Shown: positions 1 through 14,640, counted from the stretch's first letter. The stretch is 64,000 bases of DNA from Anoplolepis gracilipes (GCF_047496725.1 NC_132976.1:6866001-6930000), one strand, 5' to 3'. The notes: generated by a model not told the origin, from the letters alone. Numbers and translations are program-made.

Positions 1-1039
1 CTTTCGCGCCTTAAATAAAGAAAAAAAATATACAGTTAGATAAAACAAGAACAGAAGTGATGATTCTCGATCCCAGAAGCTTCCGGCTGGATGAGAGAAT
101 CAAAGTCGTCCGTATCTCTTTGACGGTGGCTAATGAACTTAAAAGTTCGTGCATAACGATGCTCGAAGAAAATTATGATCAAAACACAGGAAACTTCAAG
201 GTTTGATACATCATGCTTGAAACTCGTTACGATATCCTGTGTTAAAACCTAACCATAGGTTTTTTTTGTTGTTTTCTTTGTCATAATTTTTGTCGTAAAT
301 TCATCACGTACTCCTGGTAAAAAAATCTAGTCGCGAAACTTGTTTAGCTCATTGTCAGTGTTACAATTTTAATGGTAATCCAAAGTGAAATAATTACGAT
401 GTAATTTTAATTTTTTACAAACTTTTATTTTTTAACTAATTAACTTTTATTGCATTCAAAATAAATTATACTTTTTCATTTTAACATAAATGTTCTTTTT
501 CATTATTGTATTGGAAAAATTTAAATATAAGCGAAATAATTTAAATATAAAGACTACTAGTATTTTTTACAGTCGTTTCAAATGTATAAGTACATGTATG
601 TGTATATGTTGTTTACATATTATATTCTTGATTTTCTGTATTTAATGTTTTATTGTTAGACATATGTATATTCATCTTTTTAAACATCATATTTGTAGCA
701 TAAAATAATGTAATAATATTTTATATTGTGTTAAAAATACGCAATAAAAACCATGTAGCTCTTTTTTTTAAACATATCAATTAAACCAAGCAGATAAAAT
801 AGAGAGTAAAATTTTCAAAAATCTTTACGTTAATAAGAAATATTAATATTCGTCAAAAAATAAAATTCAATTCAATCAAAAAATAAATAAAAATTTGCTT
901 TTTTATCTCATTTTAGAAACTGCTAAAATTTTCATAGAAACGAATTTTTCTCTTAACGCCGATAGAATTAGTCAAAAAAAAAAAAAGAAATAGAAGTAAA
1001 TCATGAAAAGGCATTAAGAGTATGATGAAAATGTGAGTA

Positions 1040-1260
1040 TTCTGGATGGAAGCCAAAGGAGTTAATTATACCTCTCACGCGCTCAATTTCCGCTACATCA
1101 TCGTTGCTCGAGCGTGATACTTTTAAATACGAGTAATATCAACGTAGCAAATTTCGCCACTCTATTTGGACACTCGTGGATTCTTCGTTCTCATTCGTCA
1201 TATTCGTCAAAGAGTCGCGATAAAACGAAAAAAACGTGAGTACAGTTAAGAGTATTTTTG
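1040..1260 (+). promoter_or_regulatory. GC-enriched patch ending in a consensus donor, possible noncoding first exon
   Basis: A patch less AT-rich than its surroundings ends in a strong donor (GTGAGT at about 1236). No ATG-led frame of interest lies in it. It could be an untranslated first exon of a dystrophin isoform whose translation begins at the in-frame ATG at 18781. This is inference from composition and one splice motif only. Confidence 0.15.
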
Positions 1261-2759
1261 ATAGTTGGAAAAGTTTTCCTTCTAGACAGCCTAGATGCTC
1301 CTTCAAACTCGGAAGATTTATGATTTTTTTTTTGTCGAGTACTCAATTAATTTATTATATGAACACGTTCTCTCTTCTCTTTAATATCGAAATAAACAAA
1401 TAGATAATGAGGCTTTAATAATACGAGAAAATAAAACTATTATATAATAGTATAACATAAATTAAAATAAGTTGGAACCATTAAATTTCGCGAAATTAAT
1501 CAAATTGATTAAATAAATATAATAAGATACTCTCGATTTTCTGTCAAAATAAAGAATAATATTCTATTATTTAGCTTTTTCTGAAATAAAACATTAATAT
1601 TTAAACATCTGAAAAAGTGTGAGTTATAAATTTGTCAATTAACTAGATAAATAGACAATGTTATTATGCAGATGGGTAAATAATAATAACATATTAATAA
1701 TAATCCACAATGCTTTTTATATACATATATACAAAAATATAAAATAATTTTACAAGTTTTAATTGTGAGTAAATCGAAGTAAGAGACAAATATTCCTTCT
1801 GCATCAAAAACGTGCTTTTTATGAAGTAAAGTGTATTATGTTGCATGTATAAATGTTTTTAAATATGATTATACTTCTTTAACACTTTCATGTTTGGAGA
1901 AACATTTATTATATACAAAACGAATATTTTCCAACTACAATATAACCACGGAAACGGCTACAAATCTCTTTCACTCGTCCATGAAGCGACCGAATTACCA
2001 TAAATAGACACCGAAGCATCCCGGCAGCGTCATGAATGTAAAAGTAGTCGGTAGTACAGTCACGTAACTCTGGGCAACAGCATTCTCCCGGTAACGTGAG
2101 GAGATACGCTTCAAAGCGGGCACCAAGGTTTCAGAACACCTAGAAGGTGGGGATTAATTACGGCCCTCTTAATTTCCCTCGCGTTGTGGAAAGGGCGAGA
2201 GAAACGCGCATATCAACTATGCAAAATTTTGCTGCTCGATTTAGGTTCGTCGATCCTTCAGTGTCCAATTCATCATATCTCGACTGCATGGCTGCAGAGA
2301 ACTGAGAGAACATATGATGTGGAGCGCGGCGACGAAGGGTCAAAGGAAGAGAGGGAAAGAGAGGAAAGCTTTGCTGTCTTAACCGTTTACTCTGATCCAA
2401 TTAAAATGTTTCTCGTCAAAGTCACAGTTAATTAAAAATAAACGTAATCCAGCAATATAATTATTTAGAAATTCATTAATAAAATAACTCGAGCCAAGTT
2501 ACCAAATTAACACGAAAATCTCGGGCGTTTTTATATTTATTACTGTTAGAAAAATGCCAAAATATCGATAGAATGTGGAAACACTTTGATATGTTAATGG
2601 AATGAGAAATTCTATATGCGAATTATAAATATTATAATACTTATATAATTATAGATATTAAATATTTTCTTAGAAATTTTATAATTATTAAAGAAAATGC
2701 AAAATGTATAGTAAAAAATAAAAAAAAAGATACATTCGACAGTTATATAGCTCCATTCG

Positions 2760-3180
2760 GTTCAATTGTTAAAGCAACTCCGTGAAGAAGGAAAGGTGTT
2801 CCCTTCGTTCGTGCCCAAGAGGGGCAGCATAGGGAGAGGAAATGGGGGATTTAATGGGGCAGCGGGGCTGTGTCTTCAATGAGAAAATTGTACCGGAAGT
2901 CTCCGCGCTGTAGAACGGGCCGCTAAAGCGCGCAAAGGTTAAAGGCCCATTAAGTGCGGCGCAATCTCACCCTGCACTAGACTGGCGCATTTTACGAGAG
3001 GCAGAGGTTCGGAGTACCGAGGACGTCCGAGTCGTGTTGCATTAATGCGTGTCACGCACATACCGTCGAGAGTACGCACTATCCTCGTACATGCGGATGC
3101 ATTTCTATGCTTTTTGCGAACGAGACGACGCTTTTTCACGCATAACTTAACAGTACGCGGAATTGCGAAACGTATTGAAA
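2760..3180. promoter_or_regulatory. GC-enriched noncoding island
   Basis: About 400 bp of markedly higher GC and complexity than the flanks, with G-rich runs near 2820-2870 and many CpG. No frame is open across it in a way that suggests protein. Such islands inside large AT-rich insect introns are often enhancers or isoform promoters; that reading is inference. Confidence 0.25.
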
Positions 3181-6100
3181 TCAAAATTGGTGTCGCAAAC
3201 ACGCATTTATTTTGTAAGATTGTTTCTTAAAATGTGTATACCGACAAACTTTAGGCTCTCGTATTTCGAAAATAAGGAATGTGAAATTTAACTCGTGTTG
3301 TACTCTGCTGTGATTTTGCTTTTTTGGATTTGCTCAGAATTGCAGTTTTATATTACAATGCCTTTTTGTTGCGATTTATTGTGAAAGAGTTATTTAAGTC
3401 TCGGTATGTCTTTTACATTTATTATAGGAATTTAATTCTTCAAGGGATAAATAAATGTAAATATTTTTTAATTAAATATTTTTACTTTTTGTGCTATATA
3501 TATTATTCGTTATTTTTTGATATCCAGACTATAATTTAATTATAAATTAATAATGTCATATAAATATAGACAAGAGAAAGATTATAAAATTATAAAGAAT
3601 ATACATACATGATTAAAAATTCTGCATCGTATAAACATTTCATTTAAGGACATTTTATGCATGCGTTAACACTTTTGAATGCATGAGAATTGCAATGTAC
3701 GGAAATACAATAAATGAGACGCTCCCATCTCGATATCAACGACATTTATATTACATCCTGTCGGTTGTACGCATGTGATAAAATTACAATTAAGTACAAT
3801 AAATATTCACGTAAAATTTAAAATACACGATATAAATTCGCTTAACAAACCTCGTCATAATTTAACAACATTATATTCTTTAATATATATTGTTGTATGT
3901 GTGTGGAAATATTAATATGCGAGTCGAATTTATTTGTGTTACATACACGTAAAAATTAATTTATTAATATCAGAGAATTAGCAGTTTTTGTCTGGCTCTC
4001 GCGTGCTTTTTATTTATTCTCTACCTCTTTTCGGTATTTTAGTAACGGACACATGCGAGTTTAATTTACGCTATAACACGCGCCATCCATTTTCAGTTAG
4101 ATGTGCTTTCGTATGTCCGCGAATTTATGCGTACGTATTATGCGTAAACGCATTGCATACGGTGCGGCGAAATGACCGGCGGTCACAAAGTTCCGACAGG
4201 CATGCGAAATGCGCTCGCGCACGATCTTTAATGAAATGCTTCATAATATCTTGCCTGCCAATCTTCTTACGCTACAGTTGCATGCTTTTGCATAATATCC
4301 GTCACTCTTTTACTTTTCTCACTCAGCATAGAAGAATAGCGCTATGTCCATTTTATCACGTATTAGGTAACTTTATGTTATAATATTTTTGAAGAGAATT
4401 TATAATTTCTACATTTTAGTCTACATTTTAAATTTTATTTCTCACTTGTACATTTATTAGAACGCTATACAGTTATATAAATCTTTATTAAAAATAATAT
4501 ATATTACATAGTATTATAACTATATTAATAATATACCATAATAAACCACTTTCTATAAATATTATTGTATCAAAAATTGCACGATTTTTATTAACTATAC
4601 GCTCTTATTAGCTCTACCCCTTTGACTTTTTATATTTTTATTAAGCATCAATCTAAAAAAGAAGTTTATTTTTTTTTATTTAAAAGCGTACAATTTTTCA
4701 TCACATTATAAAAAAATGACTTACTGTATATATTATACTATTTATAAATCGGAATAATATTTCTTCAATTGTATTAATCTAATTTTTATTTCATTTTAAT
4801 TTACTTTAAACGTAAACTTTTCCCTCGTTGCCTTTAAACAGTCTTTTAAACTACAAAGATGAGTTCCTTCTCATTATTTTCACATAAATATAGCCTTCTA
4901 AGTAAGTTGTTTCAAAGCTGTTAAGCATGCGTTCCGTGTTGCTGCAAAAGTGTTTCGTTCTACCATGCGCCTCTATATTTCTGTGCCAAGCCATAATCAG
5001 TAGGGGATACATGTACTCATGCAAGTTTGCGTAACCCGGTTAAGAGACGAATTACGACATACTTGTAAAACTCATTTGCACCGAATCTTTAATTAAACGC
5101 ATCGTATCACAATATGGTCGATTGTCACATGGCTGAAATACGGCGTATGTAATACGATTATTATTTCTTAAGGACACTGAATATCTTCCAAAGACGTTGA
5201 ATATATTTTATATATCGCGAATCTCACACACACACACACAGCATTCACAATTATCCGCTATTCGTTTTACTATTTTAGATGTCCCTGAAGTCGAAAGTAG
5301 ATTGTGTTGCCGTCTAGACATCGATTGAATGTGAAATAATTCCGTAATTAAATATCCGCAATAGCCGCCGTGTATGCAAAAAAAAAAATTCCACAATGTA
5401 TCATGCTTATAATTCTCATAATTTCTGGTAAGAAGAACAAAAACACATCAACTTAAATTTAATTCTAGACAAAATCTTAAAGTATATATATATATTTTGC
5501 TTTATCAAGAATGTAAGAGAAAAGGTATATACCTACTATTTTTTTTTTCATTCAATCAAGATGCTTGTCTAAATGAAGACAGCATCTTTAACCTTTTGCT
5601 ATTATGTTGAAGTTTAGTTAGCGTGGCTCTAAGAGAAAGACTGTTTAAAGGGGACACGACACTGGAATGACGATGTACACGCCTATCTTTCGCATTCTTG
5701 AATAATTAAACTTTCTTCTATTTTCAACCGTATATCTGTGAATAGAATTAATTAAGACCCGTACATGTGCATTATGCAAATTATTCCTTCTTTTAGCGAG
5801 AATTGTTTCGTTCGCGCGCTGATGAACAAATTTTGTCTAAATCATTAATTATAAAATGTACGAAATATTTTTCCTCTTGTCATATATGACACTCGTATAC
5901 AAACAATTAAGATTGTAATAACGGCTAAAAATATTATTTTTAAACATACAACAACGTGTACAAGCTTTATTCACGCATAAATTATTTTACTTTTTTATTA
6001 TTGCGCACTACAAAATATATTTATATACTTTGCAATAACAAGAGAGGCGTATAGCAATTTACTTGTGAAATGCATATATAAACAAATACTGTGTTTTAAT

Positions 6101-8224
6101 TACATTTATAATTAAGTTCATGTACATATATACCCTACCCTGAATGGTACGCTCTCGAGTGTAACTCGTGAAAATTCTTTATTCGACGTTACCTGTACGG
6201 AGTTTTCTGCTGTCTCTATTTCTTATTTACTACGCTAAACATTCAACTTTAGTCTCTCTTCCATGCAATTCTTATGTATTTCTTGGTTGAAAAGCAAAAT
6301 ATACGCAGAGATTGTTTTTAGGAACCATGCTTTACTCTACATATACTTTTATTATGCGCGACGCCTCGATATTTCGTACAAATTAACTTTCAGAAGAGTA
6401 ATTTCTTGTATTTTTTATAATTGCATTTATAACTTTATATCTTATTTGCCCCTGGAGGAAAACAGGAGGATCTTAATTTTTATTTAACGAAAGTCTATCT
6501 TCTGCTTCTATTTATATCGTTAACTATTGGAAATAACCGACAAAAGAAGCTTGCATGAATAATTGAATACGGTCATATAGGCTTCGACCTAATTCTGTTC
6601 GATTAGACATCGGAGAAATAGACATTCGTGCAAGAGAAAACGTAATGGGGACCACTCTTACACACGTATATACATGTATATATGTATGTATGTATCCAGT
6701 ATAGATTTATCATACCTAACTTAAAGGCCAAGCGGGCATGGTCTACTATTCTGCAGCTGTGCAGTTCAAAGAAGTAGGCATATAATATGCGCACAGACAT
6801 ATGATAATGATTTAATTATCAAAAACTGCAGAATTAAATCTATCTAAACCATCACAAATTACAAAGTACATACATACATTTCTAAAACTATGTATATTAC
6901 ATACCATGCTTGATATTTGATCAGATAACTTTACCCGTAGATCGTAGTCGTCATGACGTCAGTGGAATCAACTGCAATCTGCTATTCCGTAATCACAATA
7001 ACGGGTCAACTAACGTTACAATTATCTAAATCTTTGTCTTTGCTTATGCGCTGGCCAAGTTGTCATCATCAAGCGCGCCCCCGCATAGTGCGTTTTGATA
7101 GTACGCAATGCGTTCTCGTGCGTCAATAAACCAGTTTAGTGACATAACGAACTACATATATACATGTCGCAATTGCGTCTAACAAAACCATAACGATTGT
7201 CCAAATCTTTTTGTCTCGTTTGTGGATCAAAAGAACATTTTTATACATAATGCATGCTTTTTTTGTTAATTGCTTAATTCTTGCATCGCACGTATTGTGT
7301 ATCGTCCGAAAACTTAATTCAGGCCATTATAGCATTATACGATTATTAGTTTTTTCTTAAATTAGCAAAAATTATTCAGAAATCCACTCTACTACATGTC
7401 ACGAATACCTGTTATTTTTGAAAACAATCTTCCTAATTCCGATTGAAGCCAATTTTCCTCCGATCTATCTTTATGGACAATCTCCGTTTCATTATACATA
7501 CAATCGCACATACAGCTTGACAGTGTGGCAATCTGGTACACAACTATTTCAATCAATGTTCTTTGTCAGATACTGTTACATTTGACGCGTAAAATATTAC
7601 AAAGGTAAATTGATCATTTCCTGAATAGTCACATCGAGAAAAGCAGTATCTATCATACTTATTTTTTTATTTAGATAAAATTTGTACGCATTTAAGATTA
7701 TTTTTCCTTTTTTTATCGCTCCATTTCTAACGCATAAAGTGAATAACATGAGAACAGTTTCTTCAAATAATAGAGAAAAATAGAAATATGAGAGATAATA
7801 GAGAGATAAGCGATTATTATAAAATTTCACTATACATATGAGCAAAGTTGGACACAACTTAATTATAATTCGATAATAAGTAAAGATTTATTTTTCTCGA
7901 GCGATCGCTAATCTATCACCGTCGCAACAACGCGATACGATATAAAAGCAAACAGCGTGCGTGAACAAGTTTATTAAACGCTTGCTGCCATTCCATAAAC
8001 GTGGCGCGTTAACACGAGTGCGATAATGATTGTTATATAGCAACATACCTCGTTATAAGCCGTAGAGTACGTATATTAGGGTCGTTTAGTTGGCTGGCTT
8101 GTTAGTTGGCTGAAGCCACTGATCTCGTAGACAATTGCACGTAATTAACACTAGGGCGCCCCGCTTGTTGCAGGGACAACTTACTACGGAGGAGCGTATC
8201 AGTGTCCCGCGCCCATTCTGTCTC

Positions 8225-8300
8225 TCTCAGTGTACAGATACTATCGCGGAAATTGCTCTTATCGTTTCTCCGTCTGCTAATCCAATTCCCGTGTAGCTCG
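8225..8300. repeat. Diverged repeat unit A of a four-copy family
   Basis: Core at 8232-8290. It shares the string GATACTATCGCGGAAATT and the following CTCTTAYCGTTTCTCCG-like block with units at 9186, 9824 and 10195. With unit D the similarity also extends upstream (GCGTATYAGYGT). Orientation is the same in all four copies. Not recognised as a known element. Confidence 0.75.
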
Positions 8301-9179
8301 CGAGTTCTCATTGTCCTATAACAGCCTGGCAGCTGGCTTTAGATAAAGCGCCAGATAGACGTCTAACGACAGCGTACGCCCTAAACGTCTGTTTTCGTTT
8401 ATGTTTACTATGCTTGCAATTTTCCACATCTCTTACCGTCGATCCACTATTTTCTAGTTTCTTTTTTTTTTTTTTTTTTTTTATCTTAAATTACATGCGG
8501 ACCTCCGTAGATTTTGGTTTGGATCTTCATCGCATTAAACTTTATTTTAAGAAGAGAACTCTCTTTGAATTGAATCAGTCACTGATCAAAACAATGACAA
8601 GAGTTCGCCAGAGATCATTTTTGATCTTCAGTAACAACGTTTATACTTTGTTGCTCCATCTTATGTTTTATTGATTATAGTAGTAAGATTTTACTGAAAA
8701 ATTAGCCGCTACCATTAACTAATTTTTCTCATTGCTAGTGAAATTTAATTGTGTGCAATACCATATTTACAATTGAAATTATTTATCAACTAGAATTTGC
8801 TTATCAATTATAATACACAGTTTAAGAGAGTAGAAAATATATTTCAACAAGAGAAAAATTGTATAATATATAGATGGATATATGATAAGAAGATTAAAAC
8901 ATATTCGTATCATTGAATAATATATTAAATAAATACAAATACGCAAACTTATATATATGATCTTTATAATTATCTCTTTTACATTACAATTTATTTATTT
9001 AATAATTACTTCATTTTGTACCTTTTTTATGATTTGTCAGCATGTTTTTATTCTAAAAATCATTAGAATTTAATGCAGTTACAAAGTGGATATAATTAAC
9101 ATTTCACATATATATATATATCAATGCACTTCATTGTTGCAAAATCTATTGCAGAGTTTATCATTTTCCTTTGACTTAA

Positions 9180-9255
9180 GTATCGTGTGTAGATGCTATC
9201 GAGGAAATTGCTCTCACCGTTCCACGGCAACTGATTCAATTTTCATGCTGCATAT
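9180..9255. repeat. Diverged repeat unit B of a four-copy family
   Basis: Core at 9186-9246. It keeps GAGGAAATTGCTCTCACCG aligned with units A, C and D, but is the most diverged over the last 20 bases. Same orientation as the others. Confidence 0.7.
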
Positions 9256-9814
9256 TGCCTATAGACGCGCATATTGTATAGACCGCTGTATAATCATACT
9301 ATGAGTAAATGACTGACATTCGATAAGATGTTAGGCAAAGTCTGTGAAACAGATGATTGAATAAAAAACGAACGAGCCGAATGAAGTTTAATAGTGAAGG
9401 TAAAATCGACATATCTTTTATAACATTCGGTACAGATATTTCTGACTGTTTTTATGGTTTGTATTATATATAATCTTTCTTATAAGCATTGAAAAAAAAA
9501 TCTGTAAATTATACATTTTTCACGAGCCTTAAAATCCAAATTTTGCATGTATTCAACAATTTTTTTTTATGACGTATACTAAGGAATGATAATCAAGAGC
9601 ATAACATTCTCAATTAATATAATTAATTGTAAGATGAGGAAAATTATTATACTGCAATGCAGATGAAGCAGCGGACAAAGACAAAGGAGTCTATATAACT
9701 CTTGCAATGACAATGCCTTAAGCCAGTCACAAACGAGCTCGGTAGGCTCTACGCGTACGTATACATACATCAGCATCCATTATTTGCAGCGAGATGCATT
9801 GTTATATCACGCCC

Positions 9815-9890
9815 TACAGCATATGTACAGATACTATCGTCGAAATTTCTATTACTGTTTCCCCGACTATTAATCCGATTCCGCGCTCAG
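9815..9890. repeat. Diverged repeat unit C of a four-copy family
   Basis: Core at 9824-9881. It begins with the same GTACAGATACTATCG as unit A and keeps the ATTACTGTTTCCCCG and AATCCGATTCCG blocks that match the other units. Same orientation. Confidence 0.75.
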
Positions 9891-10129
9891 ATATCATTCT
9901 ATATTGTCTGGAACTCGTTTAAATCAAAACCAGGCTACGAGGCGTCATATCGTGCTGATTTATTTGCGAAATTGTCGCGCGATGATGTCCGTGAGATAAC
10001 GCAACGATACTTCGATACGATCTGAAAGAATAATCGTCGGATATTACAATGCAAATTGGTGGACGTTACTGTCAGTTAGCGTCGCTGGATTAGGCCTATG
10101 TACATCGTATTCGCATCAACCCTCACATT

Positions 10130-10265
10130 GAGCATATCGTTATCAGTTGCCCTTCCGCGTGGCGTATTAGCGTGCCCTCCATGCCCTTGCTTATGCGTAG
10201 ATACTATCGCGGAAATTACTCTTACCGCGTTTCTCCGGCTGTTAATTCAATTTCCATACAATGCG
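10130..10265. repeat. Diverged repeat unit D of a four-copy family
   Basis: Core at 10195-10255, closest to unit A (ATACTATCGCGGAAATT identical). The upstream 50 bases resemble those of A and C. It lies in a 92-codon plus-strand open frame (10098-10376) of unknown relevance. Confidence 0.75.
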
Positions 10266-12429
10266 AGTTTCCTTGGGTTCCTCTTCATGCCATTTGTCGT
10301 AAGTGCGATGCGCGGCCCTGCAACTAAGGTTAGACGACTGATTCCAGATAAGAAGTTGATGACCGACTTAGAATAGGAGAGTACGACGACTCGTCTTTAG
10401 ACTATCGCCTCGTAAAAATCGCAGACATCGCACGAGAAAGTTTTGAATCGAACAAATTGCTCTTTTTCTGCAAATGGCGAAGAATTGTCGATCGGAACTA
10501 CAAATTATTTCATGAAATTCTATAGTTTCTTCGGGTTTTATGAAAGACGTAAATCCAAAGAGAGGATGAACAAAATTATGTGAAACATAAAATTTAACAC
10601 CTTTTTAATGAAAAATATTATTAAAACTTTAATAGAGCTATTCGGTTATTTTATTAATTATATTTATCGCAATTTTCAAGCTTGTAAGCTATAGGAAACA
10701 TCGCAAAACGAAGCATGTAAACTTGTAATTTATTACTTTAATAACTTTATATAATTTTGATAACATATTTTATTTTTTACCTGTATTTCTATTATTATGG
10801 CTTTTAAAAGAAAATATCGAAAGTAGTCGTAATCGGCATATTTTGCAGAATTGAATGCGAACGCGATTCACGCTTGCTGAAATCGTTCTTGTCATGCCTA
10901 TCAATAAAATATTTCGCACCTCAGAAATGCATCTCGGTTTTCAAGGAATACCTTTGTCACGCGAACCAAATATCCTTGTGCATTCTTGTATGAAATATCG
11001 TTGTGTCAAGATATATTTCTGCAAATATATTATATATATATATATATATATATTCTATACTTTTTAAAAAATATATTGTACACTTTTTCTTCGGATAAAT
11101 TTTCTCTTATCGTATGATATGAAAATTTGTGTATTTTTCCATTTTGTCTCTATTTAATTTAACGAATTTAACCTGCATCATTATCAGCTAAATGCAGCAA
11201 AAATATAGCATTGTGTGCTATTTATAAACTTAATAATCGTGTATCCCGAGATGACAGAACTTTATATAGAAACTTATCTTCCTTCTCTCTTGTGATGTAT
11301 TAAAACTTTCACATACAATAAGCGCCAATCATAGCGGATCAATATTATGCGGAAACCTTTCAGTATGGAACATTATCGTCCGTAGAACAAAATCTTGTCT
11401 CGATGGATATTCGAGGGGGATCGGTCTTCTTAAGTTTACCCATATAATAGCGTTTCTCCGCAGGGTATCTAATTTCCGTCGTCATGCAAGATGCTTCTTT
11501 ACTTTATATATGTAGTCTTTACATTAGAGAGATCTCACAACATTCTCTCTTCTTTATTTGTTTAATTATGATATCTTACTTATATAAACTTACGTTATAA
11601 TTTTGATCTTCTTATTTTATAACTTTCTTAATTTTTTGCAATAATGTTTAATTGAAGACTGCACGTGACAAATATTCTGGGCAACATTTATATTATTTCA
11701 AAATAATCGTGTCTATATTATCAAAATTATGTCTACTCTCATGTTATTAAAAGATGTAATATAGGAAAAGTTTTTAATTACTAACAATAATAATACACAG
11801 CATAATTTTGATAAAAAATTCCGAAGAGTGTAAATTAAAATCTGCGGGAATTTTTAGAATTATTAATCTTTATAATAGAATTATTTATATTTGGAGTTTG
11901 ATGTTATAAGTTAATTTCACATAAATTTTTCTCTCTCTCTTGTTTTCGTCGAGATATTTTAACAAGCATTGGCGCATTTTTAAATCGCGTGGACTAGTCA
12001 TATCGCTTAAAAAACACGTGTCTTGCATATTTTTGACACATATGTTAGTCCGCCTACTAATCCTCGAGCTCTGTTGAAAGAAATATTTGCCCGTAGTAAT
12101 CTTAAGATTTGTCACATGTGTGTCAAATGTTCACGACAGTCATGTGCGTTGAAAGTGCACTCTAATTCCGTACGTCCGTACGTTTCACGAATCAATCGAA
12201 TATATAGTTTTAGCAATGGAAACACATTATAAACTCTTTTTCGTTTGATAAAAGAAAAGATTCTCTAAATTTTTAAAAACTAAAAAATTAGATACTCTTT
12301 ATATATTTTAAACAAAAATATAAGAAAAGCCTTGTACAAATTACTAAATAGCGGAAATCACAAAATTATTGATTAATAAATACACAACTACATAACAAGT
12401 GTAATTGAAAAATTCTAACCGCGATGATG

Positions 12430-12830
12430 CATCAGTTACAACCCGTATGCTTTAAAGGTAAAGGCGTCGATAACTAACACGCTTCGGGATTGCGGCTAAA
12501 GCCGAGGTTAAGGTCTAGGGTACGGTCTACGTGCGCGCGAACCCGAGACTTATAATAGATGGATATGGCGTATTGCCAACGGCAAGGCGCCACAATATTG
12601 CCGCTTAGTCACTTCAGACCAGACTCCTCTTTGTCCGTCGCTCTGGCGTGCACCTCTCTGGACGATGCGATGCGATAAATAACACAAACATACACACATA
12701 TATAGAAACCACCGCAAAAAATCTGAATATTTATGAGAGAATTCGGTAGGCCGCCATGCGGTTTCGCATTTTCTTCGCTGCCCTTCCTTCTGTGGAGGAC
12801 ACACGTGTAAGGAGACATGTAAATTATTTT
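12430..12830. promoter_or_regulatory. GC-enriched noncoding island
   Basis: Higher-GC block within the presumed dystrophin intron. Short overlapping minus-strand frames are present, but none has recognisable protein features or a convincing splice context. Listed only because composition departs from the flanks. Confidence 0.2.
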
Positions 12831-14169
12831 GTGGCTAAATCCTTTGCCAGGTGTTAATTTCTCATTCAATTCAGTCTCCTTCTGTCTAATGCAATTTTTT
12901 TCATCCAAACACAGTTGGGGGTAGACAAGGACAGATAATAACATTCATCTACTAATATATTATAATTCTAATATAATTCTCTGTGTTAGGTACCTCATTA
13001 TGAGGATAAAAACATCATTACATTCGTCAATTTCTTTATTATATTTCTGTATTCACGCATAATTTTCACAAACTGCAATCGTTTAAAACAATTTTTTTAT
13101 CCGTGCAATATAATCTCTATTCTTTTTTCTTTTTTTAAAAATACTATATTAGCAAATGATCGAATCGCAAGAAATGTCATAAGTTTTGTGCTCGACAATT
13201 AAAGAGATTAATTTTTTAGAAAATTATCGATGATTATTATGCAAAGTTTTGCTAAATGTATTTACCTACATAACGCGATTGTTTGCGTTGTTTTAATCTT
13301 TATGATAGGCTGGACAAGCACGGAAAGTTATATGTTAAGCTGTGATATAACCAACATATAAGCTGCTTACCAAGATTCGTATACGGTGTTCCAATATCAC
13401 AACAGCTAAGTCTCTTAGCGTAGTCTGCAACTACCTTAGCCTAAGGAAACTCTTCTATATAAGTCTTACATATTACTATGAGTCCTTCCTTTTCAAGTAA
13501 TACTCAAGTTTGAGTTTAACGTTATATTAAAAATAAGAAAAATATAATACAGAAATATTAATTAAGTAACAAAAATAATCTTGTTTAATAACATTTCCAA
13601 ACATCTATTTTAAGTTTTATAAAATAATTTGTAAAGATATTTTTTCCCTCGATTTGTCGTTCACAATATTTTACAAATGAATTCAGTGCGCGATAAAAAA
13701 TATCTAAATTATTTTTCTCTGTTATTTTTTATTAAAAATTATATCTTTTTCTTTAATTGTGCTAAAATACTGATACTAATTTTAATCTAGAATTATTATT
13801 TAACATGTTATCAAGTTTCAATTGGATTAATCTTGAATCTGTGACAAGTGGCTATTTATTTATAGATTGATCCTATAATACATATAATTAAAAAATGAAA
13901 ATTGAACTAAACAAAATTAGCGTTGTTTGACGTTAATTAATTACATAAAAACATAAAGATATTTAATAAATTATGTGCATAATGTGTGTCATACACAAGT
14001 TAAGTTAATATTAAAATTATTCACTATTTAATTTGACACTTATTACACGATCAAATGAGCATATAGAATACATAATCAGAAAAAAAGAAGGAAAAAAAGA
14101 GAGAGAGAGAGATAGATATCTTGCAAGTCAAATAACTAATTGTCAAATAGTGCACGAATTGTGCATACA

Positions 14170-14640
14170 GTCAGGAGAATATCGGGCGGCGCCAGACAAT
14201 TAGCTTAGTAAATTCCACGAAGTTCTCTTTGCCAGGACGCAAGGAGTCGCGAGGAGAGACAGAGAGCAGGAATAACACTGAAACAGTCGAGTTAACTTTA
14301 ATTGCCCGGTTGGCTACATAATAAATGACACTGCAGACGCCGCGGCGAGAAATTATTTCGACCTCGGCCTTTTCGCCCTGACGAATTCGCGCGCGAAGGT
14401 CCTACATTATATCGACGGATGTATTGATTATTTTACGAGCAGGTGCACGATCTGTCACTCGTCCACGTCACTTCGGTGAAAGTCAGGAAAACTCTTTCGA
14501 CGCGATTTATCGCGAAAATCTAGTGGAGAACCTTTAATAAGAGTCACGAAGAATAACGTTTGAACAAAGTTACTCGGTGTTTCAGCGAAAACAACGTCGC
14601 GAGAGCAAAAGTTTCGTAGGACTTCTTTCTCTTTACGTCT
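14170..14640. promoter_or_regulatory. GC-enriched noncoding island
   Basis: About 470 bp with frequent CpG and GC-rich words (for example around 14340 and 14390), flanked by AT-rich DNA about 4 kb upstream of the first visible dystrophin exon. No coding frame spans it. A candidate enhancer or internal promoter, by composition only. Confidence 0.25.

Noticed and set aside
3988..4383. A 131-codon plus-strand open frame
   Set aside because: It begins at a TTG, has no recognisable domain and no splice or promoter context.
13300..13460. Possible hairpin with an ATATCACA...AGCT arm resembling a miR-2-like seed
   Set aside because: Pairing is short and interrupted, and the sequence does not match any miRNA of that family beyond a few bases.
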